Below, piece by piece: positions 6,469 to 6,673 of a stretch of DNA of 6,673 nucleotides. Source of the stretch: an uncultured Collinsella sp. (GTDB lineage: Bacteria > Actinomycetota > Coriobacteriia > Coriobacteriales > Coriobacteriaceae). The stretch covers positions 1 to 6,673 of the forward strand of contig CALLFD010000374.1 in the NCBI GenBank assembly GCA_937997605.1. Reading direction: 5' to 3'. The notes beneath the pieces were generated by a model. That model saw only the letters and a program-made list of their open reading frames with translations. It was not told the origin of the DNA and made no database searches. The translations under genes were made by a program, and so were the position numbers. How positions within the stretch are numbered: position 1 is the first letter of the stretch; each line of letters begins with the position of its first letter.

Positions 6469-6501
6469 AAAGCCCGATCTCCCACGGAGGTCGGGCTTTT
6501 T
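6469..6501 (+). terminator. Intrinsic terminator of argS
   Basis: A 14-pair stem, AAAGCCCGATCTCC (6469-6482) with GGAGGTCGGGCTTT (6486-6499), contains one G-T pair and closes a 3-base loop. A run of five T (6497-6501) sits at its 3' side. It begins 45 bases after the argS stop codon and has no long A-tract partner, so it works mainly in the plus direction. Confidence 0.93.
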
Positions 6502-6602
6502 GCAAACGCCGACGTATTGACGAATTTGGAACTGCTGGAAATACGAAACTATGCCGGTTTACTACGATGAAATGAGAAATTCCAACCACGCCGGCTTTTC
6601 GC

Positions 6603-6630
6603 AAAAAAGTGCAAGGCATCTACCTGCACT
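6603..6630 (-). terminator. Possible terminator for a minus-strand gene to the right of the window
   Basis: AGTGCA-A-GG (6608-6616) pairs with CCTGCACT (6623-6630), leaving one bulged A (6614) and a 6-base loop. Read on the minus strand, the stem is followed by TTTTTT (6608-6603). This is the shape of an intrinsic terminator for a gene entering from beyond position 6673 and converging on argS. No part of such a gene can be recognised in the last 40 bases. Confidence 0.4.
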
Positions 6631-6673
6631 GATAATTGTTCTCGGGGGAAGCGGGCACTGCGGGGCGCGGCAA

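Overview
The window looks like ordinary chromosome from a fairly high-GC actinobacterium. The best guess is class Coriobacteriia, probably Collinsella or a close relative. This is an inference from three things: the codon bias, the combination of a CarD-type RNA polymerase regulator with this form of ArgRS, and GGTGCCTGTCCCC-type palindromes at gene ends. No sequence search was possible, so the genus is not proven.

Layout, left to right. Positions 1-147 hold no convincing gene; next to the end of the first gene lies a small repeated, palindromic GGGGAC element. At 148-1566 (minus) is a peptidase of the S33 / proline iminopeptidase type. A 112 bp divergent gap separates it from proA (1679-2965, plus), the glutamate-5-semialdehyde dehydrogenase of proline synthesis. 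proA converges on a minus-strand HD-domain hydrolase (3035-3634), with a perfect 16 bp hairpin between them that can terminate both genes. Upstream of the HD gene comes a second, almost identical hairpin, which terminates the next minus-strand gene, a CarD/CdnL-family regulator (3743-4228). A 341 bp AT-richer gap then holds the divergent control regions of the CarD gene and of argS (4570-6423, plus), which ends in a clear intrinsic terminator. The last 170 bases have no confident gene, but include a hairpin plus T-tract on the minus strand that may end a gene lying to the right.

Functionally the genes are mostly single transcription units rather than one operon. proA and the peptidase could both feed proline supply, one by synthesis and one by peptide salvage, and they share a divergent control region; proB is not beside proA. 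CarD (transcription initiation) and ArgRS (translation) are core information-processing genes on either side of a shared intergenic region.

I found no defence system, mobile element with a transposase, CRISPR array, tRNA or rRNA. The points most worth a second look are the twin terminators with compensatory base changes, the CarD homologue with no tryptophan at all, and an acidic insertion in ArgRS.
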